Shown piece by piece: positions 1 to 7,169 of a stretch of 41,195 bases of DNA; the first letter of the stretch is position 1, and each line of letters begins with the position of its first letter. Under the pieces are notes generated by a model. It did not search any database, was not told the origin of the DNA, and worked only from the letters and a program-made list of their open reading frames with translations. Location of the stretch: the NCBI GenBank assembly GCA_017651245.1, contig JAGCDQ010000044.1, positions 1-41,195 of the forward strand, in the 5' to 3' direction. The DNA comes from Bacteroidaceae bacterium (GTDB taxonomy: Bacteria > Bacteroidota > Bacteroidia > Bacteroidales > Bacteroidaceae). A program made the translations under genes and the position numbers.

Positions 1-2
1 CA

Positions 3-113
3 ATAGGACTTGCGGCATTGTCGTATAAGTACTATGAAATGCCGTTCTTGCGTATAAAAGATAAGTATAGTGTGGTTAAGAGTACGAACGAGAGAGTAAA
101 AGATGCTATTTAA
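3..113 (+). CDS. C-terminal end of an acyltransferase-3 like protein (partial)
   Basis: The window opens inside a reading frame that gives 36 residues and stops with TAA at 111-113. The visible peptide contains ALSYKYYEMPFLRIK, which resembles the last transmembrane helix and the YYE-(K/M)-PFL-(R/K) tail of acyltransferase-3 (OafA/YrhL-like) membrane O-acyltransferases. The stop overlaps the start of the next gene by 11 bases (ATG at 103), so the two are translationally coupled. A neighbouring MBOAT O-acyltransferase fits a locus that acylates an exported polysaccharide. Everything upstream lies outside the window, so the family call rests on the tail only. Confidence 0.5.
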   Translation: MGLAALSYKYYEMPFLRIKDKYSVVKSTNERVKDAI

Positions 114-891
114 TAGTTTAGAATTTGCGTTGTTTCTTCCGATTGTATTTGCTATATACTGGCTGCTTGGGAAGAGATTGAGACTACAGAATGCATTTGT
201 AGTTCTTGCTTCGTATGTTTTCTACGGATGGTGGGATTGGAGGTTTCTGCTTCTCATTGCATTCACATCGTTATGCTCATGGGGTAGTGGATTACTCATA
301 AATCGTACACCATATACAGTACACCGTACACTATCGCCCAAATTCTGGATGGCGGCGAATATCTTTATCAATCTAGGAATTTTGGCAGTGTTCAAATACT
401 ATGACTTTTTCGTGAGTGAGTTTGGGCACATATTTGGTATCAGCACGGAGAGTTTGTTGCTGCGGATAATTCTACCGGTGGGAATATCATTCTATACCTT
501 CCAAGCGTTATCCTATTTAATTGATGTATACAGAGGAGAGGTTAAAGCGCAAAAAGATATATATAAATTAGCACTTTATATTTGTTTATTCCCTCCGCTT
601 ATTGCGGGACCTATTGTAAAATATCATGATGTTGAAGAACAAATTGAAGATAGGGAAGTCAATTTTGAGCAAGTTATTATCGGCGTTAAACGCTTTATCA
701 TAGGACTTTCAAAAAAGGTATTAATTGCAAATACAATGGGAGCTATTGCAGACAAAATATTTACTCAAGCACCTGATGCTTTCGGGCATGGAATTGCTTG
801 GTTGGGCGCTATTGCATATACTTTCCAAATCTATTTTGATTTCTCAGGTTATTCCGATATGGCAATCGGTTTAGGCTTAATCTTCGGGTAG
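103..891 (+). pseudogene. MBOAT family O-acyltransferase (AlgI-like), 3'-truncated at a sequence junction
   Basis: This is the N-terminal half (262 aa) of a membrane-bound O-acyltransferase of the AlgI/PatA type, which moves acetyl groups onto exported polysaccharides. Visible family features are the start LFNSLEFALFLPIVF, the YVFYGWWDWRFL segment, the LPVGISFYTFQALSYLIDVYRG block and the final [19 protein letters not shown]. Family members run to about 470-500 aa. The next expected block holds the RRWHISL region and the catalytic His, and it is absent. The frame ends at a TAG formed exactly where sequence resembling nagB begins. Base composition is clearly more AT-rich than the sequence after 890. 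The product would be inactive. The truncation may be a real deletion or an assembly mis-join. Confidence 0.8.
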
Positions 892-1448
892 AAGACCACA
901 CAGAGAGCTACCACTCTTTCATGTGGAACAACTTCTTCAAGAACAGTGACATCAAGCCTGAGAACGTGCATATCCTCGATGGTAATGCTCCTGACCTTAT
1001 TGCAGAGTGCAAGCAATATGAGGAAGCGATTGCCAAGGCTGGTGGTATCGACCTCTTCATGGGCGGTATCGGTCCTGATGGTCACCTCGCATTCAACGAG
1101 CCAGGTTCTTCATTGTCTTCTCGTACACGTATCAAGACATTGACCACCGACACCATCCACGCCAACAGCCGTTTCTTCAATGGCGACCTCAGCCTCGTTC
1201 CAAAGCAGGCTTTGACAGTCGGTATCGGTACTGTAATGGATGCGAAGGAAGTGCTTCTCGTATGTAGTGGTCACAACAAGGCTCGTGCCTTGAAGCACTG
1301 CATCGACGGTGACATCAGCCACAAGTGGACATCTTCCATGCTTCAGTTGCACCCACACGCTATCGTGGTTTGCGACGAGGCTGCTTGCGATGAGTTGACA
1401 GTAGGTACTTACAAGTATTACCTCGACAAGGAGAGAGGCAACTTGTAA
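888..1448 (+). pseudogene. nagB: Glucosamine-6-phosphate deaminase NagB, 5'-truncated
   Basis: NagB converts glucosamine-6-phosphate to fructose-6-phosphate and ammonia in the cytoplasm during amino-sugar use. Homology begins at about codon 888 ([17 protein letters not shown]) and runs to the natural C-terminus. The block [18 protein letters not shown] carries the catalytic Asp/His/Glu group, and SRTRIKTL follows it. About 80 N-terminal residues are missing, including the sugar-phosphate loop and the NMDEY motif with the proton-transfer Asp. The first ATG in this frame is at 921, and no promoter is visible because the preceding bases are MBOAT coding sequence in another frame. The remnant should be non-functional if the junction is real. 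A strong terminator follows at once. Confidence 0.85.
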
Positions 1449-1467
1449 TCAGTCCATACGACACAAC

Positions 1468-1504
1468 GAAGGGGGCGCGTTCCTACGCACCCCCTTCTCT
1501 TTTT
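1468..1504 (+). terminator. Rho-independent terminator after nagB
   Basis: GAAGGGGG at 1468-1475 pairs with CCCCCTTC at 1490-1497, with further GCG/CGC pairing inside. A T-rich tract follows to 1504. The next gene (gmk) converges from the other side, so the hairpin may serve both strands. Confidence 0.8.
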
Positions 1505-1517
1505 ATACTTTCATTGA

Positions 1518-2096
1518 TTATTCTTCCAAGAAATCCTCCACCAAGGCACGAGCCTCCACTTGGGCAATCTCCAGGTTGTCGTTAATGACCACCTCATCGA
1601 AGTGCTCTGCTTGGGAAAGTTCGTACTTGGCACGCTCGATGCGCTGTTCAATCACCTCGGGAGCATCTGTGGCACGTTTCTCCAATCGGCGACGGAGTTC
1701 CTCGATGCTGGGGGGCTGGATGAAGATGCTGAGGGCACGATTTCCGTATATCTTCTTAATGTTCATGGCACCATTGACATCCACATCGAAGATCACGTTC
1801 TCGCCAGCAGCCAACTGCTTGTCCACCTGCGACTTCAGCGTTCCATAGAACTTGTCGGTATAGACTTCCTCGTATTCAATGAACTCGTCGTTAGCAATCT
1901 TCTGACGGAATTCATCAGGCGTGAGGAAAAAGTACTCCACTCCGTTCTTCTCCTCACCACGAGGGGCACGAGAGGTGGCTGAAATGGAAAAATGGAGGTT
2001 CAGTTCTTCATTACCTCCGTCAGCCATGATGCTGTTGATAATCGTTGACTTGCCCGACCCTGATGGGGCAGCGAAAATAATCAGTTTCCCTTCCAT
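1518..2096 (-). CDS. gmk: Guanylate kinase
   Basis: Gmk phosphorylates GMP (and dGMP) to GDP with ATP, an essential cytoplasmic step in nucleotide synthesis. The protein of about 192 aa begins MEGKLIIFAAPSGSGKST, with the P-loop APSGSGKST, then the GMP-binding ISATSRAPRGEEKNGVEYFF and the DVDVNGAMNIKK region. Length matches the family. An in-frame ATG four codons upstream (start 2108) would overlap yicC by 11 bases. I prefer 2096 because the family starts M-x-GKLIIF and this ATG directly follows the yicC stop. Gmk and yicC form an operon, a common pairing in bacteria. Confidence 0.95.
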   Translation of the reverse strand: MEGKLIIFAAPSGSGKSTIINSIMADGGNEELNLHFSISATSRAPRGEEKNGVEYFFLTPDEFRQKIANDEFIEYEEVYTDKFYGTLKSQVDKQLAAGENVIFDVDVNGAMNIKKIYGNRALSIFIQPPSIEELRRRLEKRATDAPEVIEQRIERAKYELSQAEHFDEVVINDNLEIAQVEARALVEDFLEE

Positions 2097-2097
2097 A

Positions 2098-2973
2098 TTA
2101 CATGACATTGAGCACTTGTTCCTTAATCTGTTCGAGTTCGTCCTTCATCTTCACCACGATGTTCTGCATCTCAGCCTGATTGGACTTCGAGCCGGTGGTG
2201 TTGATTTCACGTCCCATCTCCTGAGCGATGAAGCCGAGTTTCTTGCCCTGACCGTGACCGTCCTGCATGGTCTCGATGAAATAGCGGAGATGGTTGGTGA
2301 GGCGCTGCTTCTCCTCAGAGATGTCGAGCTTCTCGATATAGTAAATCATCTCCTGTTCGAGACGGTTCTTGTCATAATCCACGCCGATGTTCTGTTCGAG
2401 GGCATCAACAATGCGCTGGCGAATCTTCTCCGTACGCTCCTTCTCATAGGGTTCGATGGAAGCGAGCAGAGCGGCGATGTTGTCAATCTTCTCCTGGAAC
2501 TTCTTTGCCAAAGCCAGACCTTCTTGTTTGCGGAAAGCCACCAGCTCATCCACGGCTCCCTCCACAGCTTTACGGGCAACCACCCATTCCTCGTCGGAGA
2601 GTTCTTCCACCTCCGTATGCGTGAACACATCGGGCAGTCGGAGCAACGTACCGTACCAGTCTTCGGGTTGAGGAAGAGAAAGCTCCTCCTGCATCTGTTC
2701 AATCTGCTGCTTGTAAGAACGGATCAGCGCCATGTTGAGTGGATTTGCCTGCGAAGCCTCATCCTTCTCCACCCAAAGTACGAAATCTACCTTGCCGCGT
2801 TCCAGTTTCTGCTGGATAATCTGTCGCATTTCCATTTCCTTCTCTCGATAGATGGGGGCGATGCGAGCCGTCAGGTCCAGTGCCTTGCTATTCAGCGATT
2901 TCACTTCGGCGTGAATCTTCTTTCCGTTATACTCTACGACGCACTTGCCGTAGCCTGTCATTGATTGTATCAT
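2098..2973 (-). CDS. YicC/YloC family endoribonuclease
   Basis: This 291-aa protein opens with MIQSMTGYGK, the hallmark start of the YicC family. The N-terminal domain covers roughly residues 1-155. The C-terminal DUF1732 domain covers about 205-291 and contains GKKLGFIAQEMGREINTTGSK. Family members are metal-dependent endoribonucleases involved in RNA turnover, in E. coli acting on small RNAs; that role is carried over from the family. It is the first gene of a two-gene unit with gmk and is read from a -7 box at 2994-3001, divergent from tsaB. Confidence 0.93.
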   Translation of the reverse strand: MIQSMTGYGKCVVEYNGKKIHAEVKSLNSKALDLTARIAPIYREKEMEMRQIIQQKLERGKVDFVLWVEKDEASQANPLNMALIRSYKQQIEQMQEELSLPQPEDWYGTLLRLPDVFTHTEVEELSDEEWVVARKAVEGAVDELVAFRKQEGLALAKKFQEKIDNIAALLASIEPYEKERTEKIRQRIVDALEQNIGVDYDKNRLEQEMIYYIEKLDISEEKQRLTNHLRYFIETMQDGHGQGKKLGFIAQEMGREINTTGSKSNQAEMQNIVVKMKDELEQIKEQVLNVM

Positions 2974-2993
2974 GGTTTTTTGCTAATTTTGTG

Positions 2994-3001
2994 CAAAGGT
3001 A
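2994..3001 (-). promoter_or_regulatory. Promoter -7 element for yicC-gmk
   Basis: On the minus strand this reads TACCTTTG, matching the Bacteroidetes TAnnTTTG box, about 20 bases before the yicC start. It is half of an 11-bp inverted repeat (2991-3001 with 3025-3035), the other half being the tsaB -7 box. No clear TTTG -33 element is seen. Confidence 0.65.
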
Positions 3002-3024
3002 GTGATTTTTTTAATTAAATTCCG

Positions 3025-3032
3025 TACCTTTG
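3025..3032 (+). promoter_or_regulatory. Promoter -7 element for the tsaB operon
   Basis: TACCTTTG followed by CAC, about 30 bases before the tsaB ATG. The expected -33 position for this promoter falls on the -7 box of the divergent yicC promoter, so the two probably overlap. Confidence 0.65.
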
Positions 3033-3061
3033 CACATATTTTATATGAATGAGGACACAAG

Positions 3062-3784
3062 ATGTCAGTAATTTTACATATTGAGACGGCAACCGACTTG
3101 TGCAGTGTGGCAGTGAGTCAAGACACCGCAATCATCTTTCAGACGGATAACTTGCCCAAGGAGGGAGAGGAGCAGACAGCACAGAAGGGGACGAACCACG
3201 CATCCATCCTCGGCACGATGGTGGACGAGGCACTCTCTTTCACCGACAACCATGCCATTCCCTTCGATGCGGTGGCAGTGAGTGGTGGTCCTGGCAGTTA
3301 CACGGGATTGCGCATTGGCGTTTCGATGGCAAAGGGCATCGCATACGGCAGAAACCTGAAGCTCATCTCTCTGCCCACCTTGGAAGTGCAATGCGTGCCT
3401 GTCTTGCTGGTGCACGACGACCTGCCCGAAGATGCACTCCTCTGTCCGATGCTCGATGCCCGTCGCATGGAAGTCTATACGGCACTCTACACACGGGCTT
3501 TGAGGACCGTCCTGCCCATCCAGCCGATGGTCATCGACGAGCATTCCTTCGAGCAACAACTGAATGAGCATCCCATCTACTTCTTCGGCAATGGTGCCGA
3601 GAAGTGCAAGGCGGTGATTCAGCATCCCAATGCCCACTTCTTCGATGGCGTGCCCTTGCTTGCCAAGTACATGTCGCCACTGGCAGAGAAGAAGTTCCTG
3701 CGGGAGGAGTTCGAGGACGTGGCATACTTCGAGCCCAATTATCTCAAAGAGTTTCAAGCAACAAAAGCAAAGAACCTATTATAA
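3062..3784 (+). CDS. tsaB: tRNA threonylcarbamoyladenosine biosynthesis protein TsaB
   Basis: TsaB is the partner of TsaD in the complex that puts threonylcarbamoyl on A37 of ANN-decoding tRNAs. The 240-aa protein has the ASKHA-type start HIETATDLCSVAVSQD and the family signature AVSGGPGSYTGLRIGVSMAKG at about residues 75-95. The C-terminus ends in an YLKEFQ type segment common in Bacteroidetes homologues. The stop codon directly abuts the ATG of the DUF4290 gene, so this is the first gene of the operon tsaB-DUF4290-murA-rimM. Confidence 0.95.
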   Translation: MSVILHIETATDLCSVAVSQDTAIIFQTDNLPKEGEEQTAQKGTNHASILGTMVDEALSFTDNHAIPFDAVAVSGGPGSYTGLRIGVSMAKGIAYGRNLKLISLPTLEVQCVPVLLVHDDLPEDALLCPMLDARRMEVYTALYTRALRTVLPIQPMVIDEHSFEQQLNEHPIYFFGNGAEKCKAVIQHPNAHFFDGVPLLAKYMSPLAEKKFLREEFEDVAYFEPNYLKEFQATKAKNLL

Positions 3785-4381
3785 ATGGATTACAATACGA
3801 AAAGAGAGAAACTGATCATGCCCGAGTATGGGCGTGGCATTCAGCAGATGGTGGAACACTGCAAGACCATCGCCGACAAGGGCGAGCGGATGCGGTGTGC
3901 CCGTACCATCATCGGCACGATGGCGAACATGGCGGAGCAGACAGCCGACCGTGAGGATTTCCAGAAGAAACTTTGGAACCACCTCGCAGCGATGGCACAA
4001 TACGAATTGGACATCGACTATCCCGTGGAGATTGAGCGGATGGACGATGAGGACGCACGTCCCGACCAGCTGCCCTACCCTCAGCATCGCATCAAGAAGC
4101 GCAACTATGGCGCCATCGTGGAGCAGTTCACCGAGCATCTTGCCACGATGGAGGAAGGACAGCAGCGCGACGAGCTGACCGTGTTGGTGGCGAACCACAT
4201 GAAGCGTGACCTCTCCAACTGGAGCACCGACTCCATGAGCGACGACAAGGTGGCTGACGACATGGCACACTACACCGACGGCAAGATTCAGCTCGACCCG
4301 ATGCGTCATCACCTCATCAGCGATGGCGAGTTGCTCAGCACACGCGTTTCAACCAGTGTTAAAAAGAAGAAGAAAAAGTAA
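3785..4381 (+). CDS. DUF4290 family protein
   Basis: A 198-aa cytoplasmic protein starting MDYNTKREKLIMPEYGRGIQQMVEH, typical of the Bacteroidetes-restricted DUF4290 family. It appears largely helical, with no signal peptide, no membrane segment and no catalytic motif I recognise. It ends in a run of lysines (six at the C-terminus). Its ATG immediately follows the tsaB stop, and its own stop immediately precedes murA, so translation is probably coupled. Conserved position next to murA suggests a link to envelope precursor synthesis or tRNA modification, but function is unknown. Confidence 0.9.
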   Translation: MDYNTKREKLIMPEYGRGIQQMVEHCKTIADKGERMRCARTIIGTMANMAEQTADREDFQKKLWNHLAAMAQYELDIDYPVEIERMDDEDARPDQLPYPQHRIKKRNYGAIVEQFTEHLATMEEGQQRDELTVLVANHMKRDLSNWSTDSMSDDKVADDMAHYTDGKIQLDPMRHHLISDGELLSTRVSTSVKKKKKK

Positions 4382-5689
4382 ATGGCTTCATTTATCATAG
4401 AAGGCGGACACAAGCTGCATGGCGAAATCACTCCTCAGGGCGCGAAGAACGAGGCTCTGGAGGTCATCTCTGCCATCCTGCTCACAGCCGAGCCTGTCAT
4501 CATCCGGAATGTGCCCAACATTCTCGACGTGAACAACCTCATCAGCCTGCTCAGCAAGATGGGTGTGCATGTGACGGACTTGGGCGACCACGCATGGCAG
4601 TTCCAGGCCGACCAGCTCGACATGGAATACTTGGGCGGTCAGGAGTTTGTGCAGCGTTGCCAGGCATTGCGCGGCAGCATCCTCGTGCTGGGTCCGCTGT
4701 TGGCACGTTTCCACAAGGCGTGTGTGGCAAAGCCCGGTGGTGACCAGATTGGGCGTCGCCGTCTCGACACTCACTTCCTGGGCATTCAGGAACTGGGTGC
4801 CAAGTTCAACTACTGCGTCGAGCGTGGCGTCTATGAGATTGACGCCAACGAGTTGCAGGGCACCTACATGCTCCTCGACGAAGCCAGTGTGACCGGCACC
4901 GCCAACATCATCATGACTGCCGTGCTCGCCAAGGGCACCACCACCATCTACAACGCTGCCTGCGAACCCTACATCCAGCAGCTCTGCCAGATGCTCAACG
5001 CCATGGGTGCCAAGATTTCGGGCATCAGTTCCAACCTCCTCACCATCGAGGGCGTCAGCCAGCTGCACGGCACCGACCACACCATCCTGCCCGACATGAT
5101 TGAGGTCGGCTCCTTCATCGGCATGGCAGCCATGACGGGCAGCGACATCACCATCAAGAATGTCAGCTACGACAACCTCGGCATCATTCCCCAGGCATTC
5201 CGACGTCTGGGCATCACCATTGAGCGAGTGGGCGACGACATTCACATTCCTGAGCACCTGCACTACGAGGTGCAGTCCTTCATGGACGGCAGCACCATGT
5301 CCATCGCCGATGCTCCATGGCCAGGACTCACGCCCGACCTGCTCAGCATCATGCTCGTGGTCGCCACCCAAGCCAAGGGTTCCGTGCTTATCCATCAGAA
5401 GATGTTTGAGAGCCGCCTCTTCTTCGTCGACAAGCTCATCGACATGGGTGCCCAGATCATCCTCTGCGACCCACACCGTGCCGTCGTCGTCGGACACGAC
5501 AACCAGATGAAGCTTCGTGGCTCCCGCATGTCCAGTCCCGACATCCGTGCTGGCATCGCCCTGCTCATCGCCGCCATGTCAGCCAACGGCGTCAGCATGA
5601 TCAGCAACATTGAGCAGATTGACCGCGGCTACGAAGACATCGAGGGACGTTTAACGGCACTCGGAGCAGCCATCAAACGCATACAATGA
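4382..5689 (+). CDS. murA: UDP-N-acetylglucosamine 1-carboxyvinyltransferase MurA
   Basis: MurA transfers enolpyruvate from PEP to UDP-GlcNAc, the first committed step of peptidoglycan synthesis in the cytoplasm. The 435-aa length is normal for the family. Visible blocks are GAKNEALEV (Lys22/Asn23 substrate contacts), the active-site loop KPGGDQIGRRRLDTHF and ADAPWPGLTPDL. The residue aligned with the E. coli catalytic Cys115 is Asp121 (codon 4742-4744). In MurA from mycobacteria and Chlamydia the same substitution keeps activity but blocks fosfomycin alkylation, so this enzyme is predicted to be fosfomycin-insensitive. It abuts DUF4290 and overlaps rimM by four bases. Confidence 0.97.
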   Translation: MASFIIEGGHKLHGEITPQGAKNEALEVISAILLTAEPVIIRNVPNILDVNNLISLLSKMGVHVTDLGDHAWQFQADQLDMEYLGGQEFVQRCQALRGSILVLGPLLARFHKACVAKPGGDQIGRRRLDTHFLGIQELGAKFNYCVERGVYEIDANELQGTYMLLDEASVTGTANIIMTAVLAKGTTTIYNAACEPYIQQLCQMLNAMGAKISGISSNLLTIEGVSQLHGTDHTILPDMIEVGSFIGMAAMTGSDITIKNVSYDNLGIIPQAFRRLGITIERVGDDIHIPEHLHYEVQSFMDGSTMSIADAPWPGLTPDLLSIMLVVATQAKGSVLIHQKMFESRLFFVDKLIDMGAQIILCDPHRAVVVGHDNQMKLRGSRMSSPDIRAGIALLIAAMSANGVSMISNIEQIDRGYEDIEGRLTALGAAIKRIQ

Positions 5690-6210
5690 TTAAGCAAGAA
5701 GACGTATATCAGATTGGCCGCATGGGCAAGGCACACGGACTGAAGGGAGAAATCAACTTTCAGTTCACCGATGATGTGTGGGACCGTGTCGACTGTGAAT
5801 ATATAATATGTGAAATCGAAGGCATCCTCGTTCCTTTTTTCATTGAGGAATACCGATTTCGCAGCGACTCCACCGCCATCGTGAAGATGGAGGACATCGA
5901 CAGCATTGAGGCGGTGCAGATGCTGGTCAACAGCCCCGTCTTCTTCGAAAAGAAATACCAGGAAGAACTCGACGAGGACGAGGTGTCGCTCCACTACTTC
6001 ATCGGTTTCCGCATGACAGACGGAGACAACAATCAGGAGATTGGCACCATCACCGCCATCGACGACCAGACAGACAACTGGCTCTTCATCGTCACCCGTC
6101 CCGACGGCAGCGAAGTGATGATTCCTGCCCACGAAGAGTTCATCGCCGAGATTCAACAGGAAGAGAAGACGATGGTCATGGACCTGCCCGTCGGACTGCT
6201 GGAACTGTAA
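5686..6210 (+). CDS. rimM: Ribosome maturation factor RimM
   Basis: RimM binds ribosomal protein S19 and helps mature the 30S head. The 174-aa protein has the N-terminal RimM domain (QIGRMGKAHGLKGEINF at residues 9-25) and a C-terminal PRC-barrel with VMIPAHEEFIAEIQQEEKTM. The start overlaps the end of murA in an ATGA junction, implying coupled translation. Its TAA stop is also the first three bases of a repeat element (TAAACATCGC) that recurs twice more before the next gene. It is the last gene of the operon. Confidence 0.95.
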   Translation: MIKQEDVYQIGRMGKAHGLKGEINFQFTDDVWDRVDCEYIICEIEGILVPFFIEEYRFRSDSTAIVKMEDIDSIEAVQMLVNSPVFFEKKYQEELDEDEVSLHYFIGFRMTDGDNNQEIGTITAIDDQTDNWLFIVTRPDGSEVMIPAHEEFIAEIQQEEKTMVMDLPVGLLEL

Positions 6211-6381
6211 ACATCGCCCCGCAAGCGGCAGATGAAACAGAAATCTTTGTAAACATCGCCCATTCTGGGCAAATGAAACGAATAAAACGAATGAGCCAAT
6301 CGGGACTCATTCGTTTTATTCGTTCGATTGGCTACGCCGAGCTAAAGGTTCGTTCAATTTGCACCACAGGTGCGATGTTTA
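6208..6381. repeat. Inverted hairpin-bearing repeats between convergent rimM and HU-like genes
   Basis: Three copies of a roughly 30-bp element begin TAAACATCGC, continue with a small variable hairpin, and end near GCAAATGAAAC. They lie at 6208-6239 and 6250-6280 on the plus strand and 6354-6381 on the minus strand. The hairpins differ but pair (for example GCCCA-TTC-TGGGC). The outer copies supply the TAA stop codons of both flanking genes. A 19-bp perfect stem lies between the arms. The arrangement resembles REP/BIME-type elements; no computation was run. Confidence 0.75.
6277..6324. terminator. 19-bp perfect hairpin, probable bidirectional terminator
   Basis: Bases 6277-6295 are perfectly complementary to 6306-6324, with a 10-base loop. 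The arms contain AAAACGAAT and its complement, giving a short T-rich run on either strand. The position midway between two convergent genes suits a shared terminator, though no long U tract follows. Confidence 0.6.
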
Positions 6382-6921
6382 GAAGACTCCGTCGCCTGTG
6401 TCGAAGCCGCCGCTTCCGCCGTTGTTGCCACCACCGGAGCCGCCGTTATCGTCACCACCAGGAGTGTCGCCACCGCTTGGAGTGTCGCCACCGCCTGGCG
6501 TGTCACCGCCTTCCTCTTCTTCCTCTTCCTCATCGGATGCCTTTGCCCAGACGAGCTTGGCAGCCTTGATGGCACCAGCCACATCATCGCCTGCTCGATA
6601 GTAGAGTCCGGGCTTCACGTCTTCGAGCTTCATGTCCTTCTCAGTCTCGTACCATCCGCTCGTGCAGCTTGGATAGAGTTTGCCGATGGGTCCGAGGTCC
6701 ACGATGAAGCCTTGTTTCAGCATCTCGACAACGCTGTCGATGCACAGCTCGAAAGCCATGCGCAGCTCCGCCCTGTGCATGGTCGTGTTGTGACCAGCCT
6801 CTTTCACGATGTCATCGAATGCGGCGGTTCCATTGGTCAACACTCGGGCTGTAAAGCCCAATTGCTTCGTGATGGGATGCTTGCTCCCTGCTTTCTTCAC
6901 TTTCAGTTTCAGTTGTGACAT
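6379..6921 (-). CDS. HU-like DNA-binding protein with Gly/Asp-rich tail
   Basis: A 180-aa relative of HU/IHF histone-like proteins of the Bacteroidetes HU-related type. Residues 1-125 contain the paired-helix and beta-arm region: the TARVLTNGTAAFDDIVKEAG block, the helix MAFELCIDSVVEMLKQGFIVDLGPIGKLYP, and WYETEKDMKLEDVKPGLYYR. An acidic run (residues 131-137) leads into a tail (138-180) built from repeats of GGDTP and GGSGG, of a kind that ends many proteins of this class. A structural chromosome or local repressor role is likely but unproven. It is convergent with rimM. A 22-bp tandem array lies just upstream, and it heads away from a small HTH-like gene. Confidence 0.82.
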   Translation of the reverse strand: MSQLKLKVKKAGSKHPITKQLGFTARVLTNGTAAFDDIVKEAGHNTTMHRAELRMAFELCIDSVVEMLKQGFIVDLGPIGKLYPSCTSGWYETEKDMKLEDVKPGLYYRAGDDVAGAIKAAKLVWAKASDEEEEEEEGGDTPGGGDTPSGGDTPGGDDNGGSGGGNNGGSGGFDTGDGVF

Positions 6922-6972
6922 AATAGAAAATTTTAATTGTTAATAAAAGATTATCTGATGGGCTACGCCCGA

Positions 6973-7104
6973 TTACTCAATCGGGGCGCACCAGTTGTTC
7001 AATCGGGGCGCACCAGTTGCTCAATCGGGGCGCGTCAGTTAAGCAATTGGGGCGGCTCAGTTGCTTTGTTGAGGCGCACCAATCGTTCAATCGGGGCGGC
7101 TCAG
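6973..7104. repeat. Six-copy 22-bp tandem repeat
   Basis: Six head-to-tail units of exactly 22 bp start at 6973, 6995, 7017, 7039, 7061 and 7083, with a degenerate seventh after 7104. The common core is CAATCGGGGCGCACCAG; units 2 and 3 are nearly identical and units 4-5 most diverged. Twenty-two bp is about two helical turns, so a bound protein would repeat on one DNA face. The array lies about 50-180 bases upstream of the HU-like start. There are no spacers, so it is not CRISPR. Bases 6922-6972 otherwise hold a GGCTACGCC palindrome (6961-6969). Confidence 0.9.
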
Positions 7105-7146
7105 TTGTCAACTTGCGTCGGCAAAGGAACGAAGAAGTTGCCACCC

Positions 7147-7168
7147 GAAAAAAGTATTCGCTTTTTTC
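7147..7168 (-). terminator. Hairpin terminator after the small HTH-like gene
   Basis: GAAAAAAG (7147-7154) pairs perfectly with CTTTTTTC (7161-7168) around a six-base loop, one base beyond the stop of the minus-strand gene. The stem is weak because it is A/T rich. Confidence 0.45.
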
Positions 7169-7169
7169 T

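Noticed and set aside
4388-5497. Long open frame (369 codons) antisense to murA
   Set aside because: It is rich in His, Val, Asp and Glu in the way typical of antisense frames of GC-rich genes, matches no family I know, and murA fully explains the region.
6973-7104. CRISPR array
   Set aside because: The repeats are contiguous with no spacers, and no cas genes are present.
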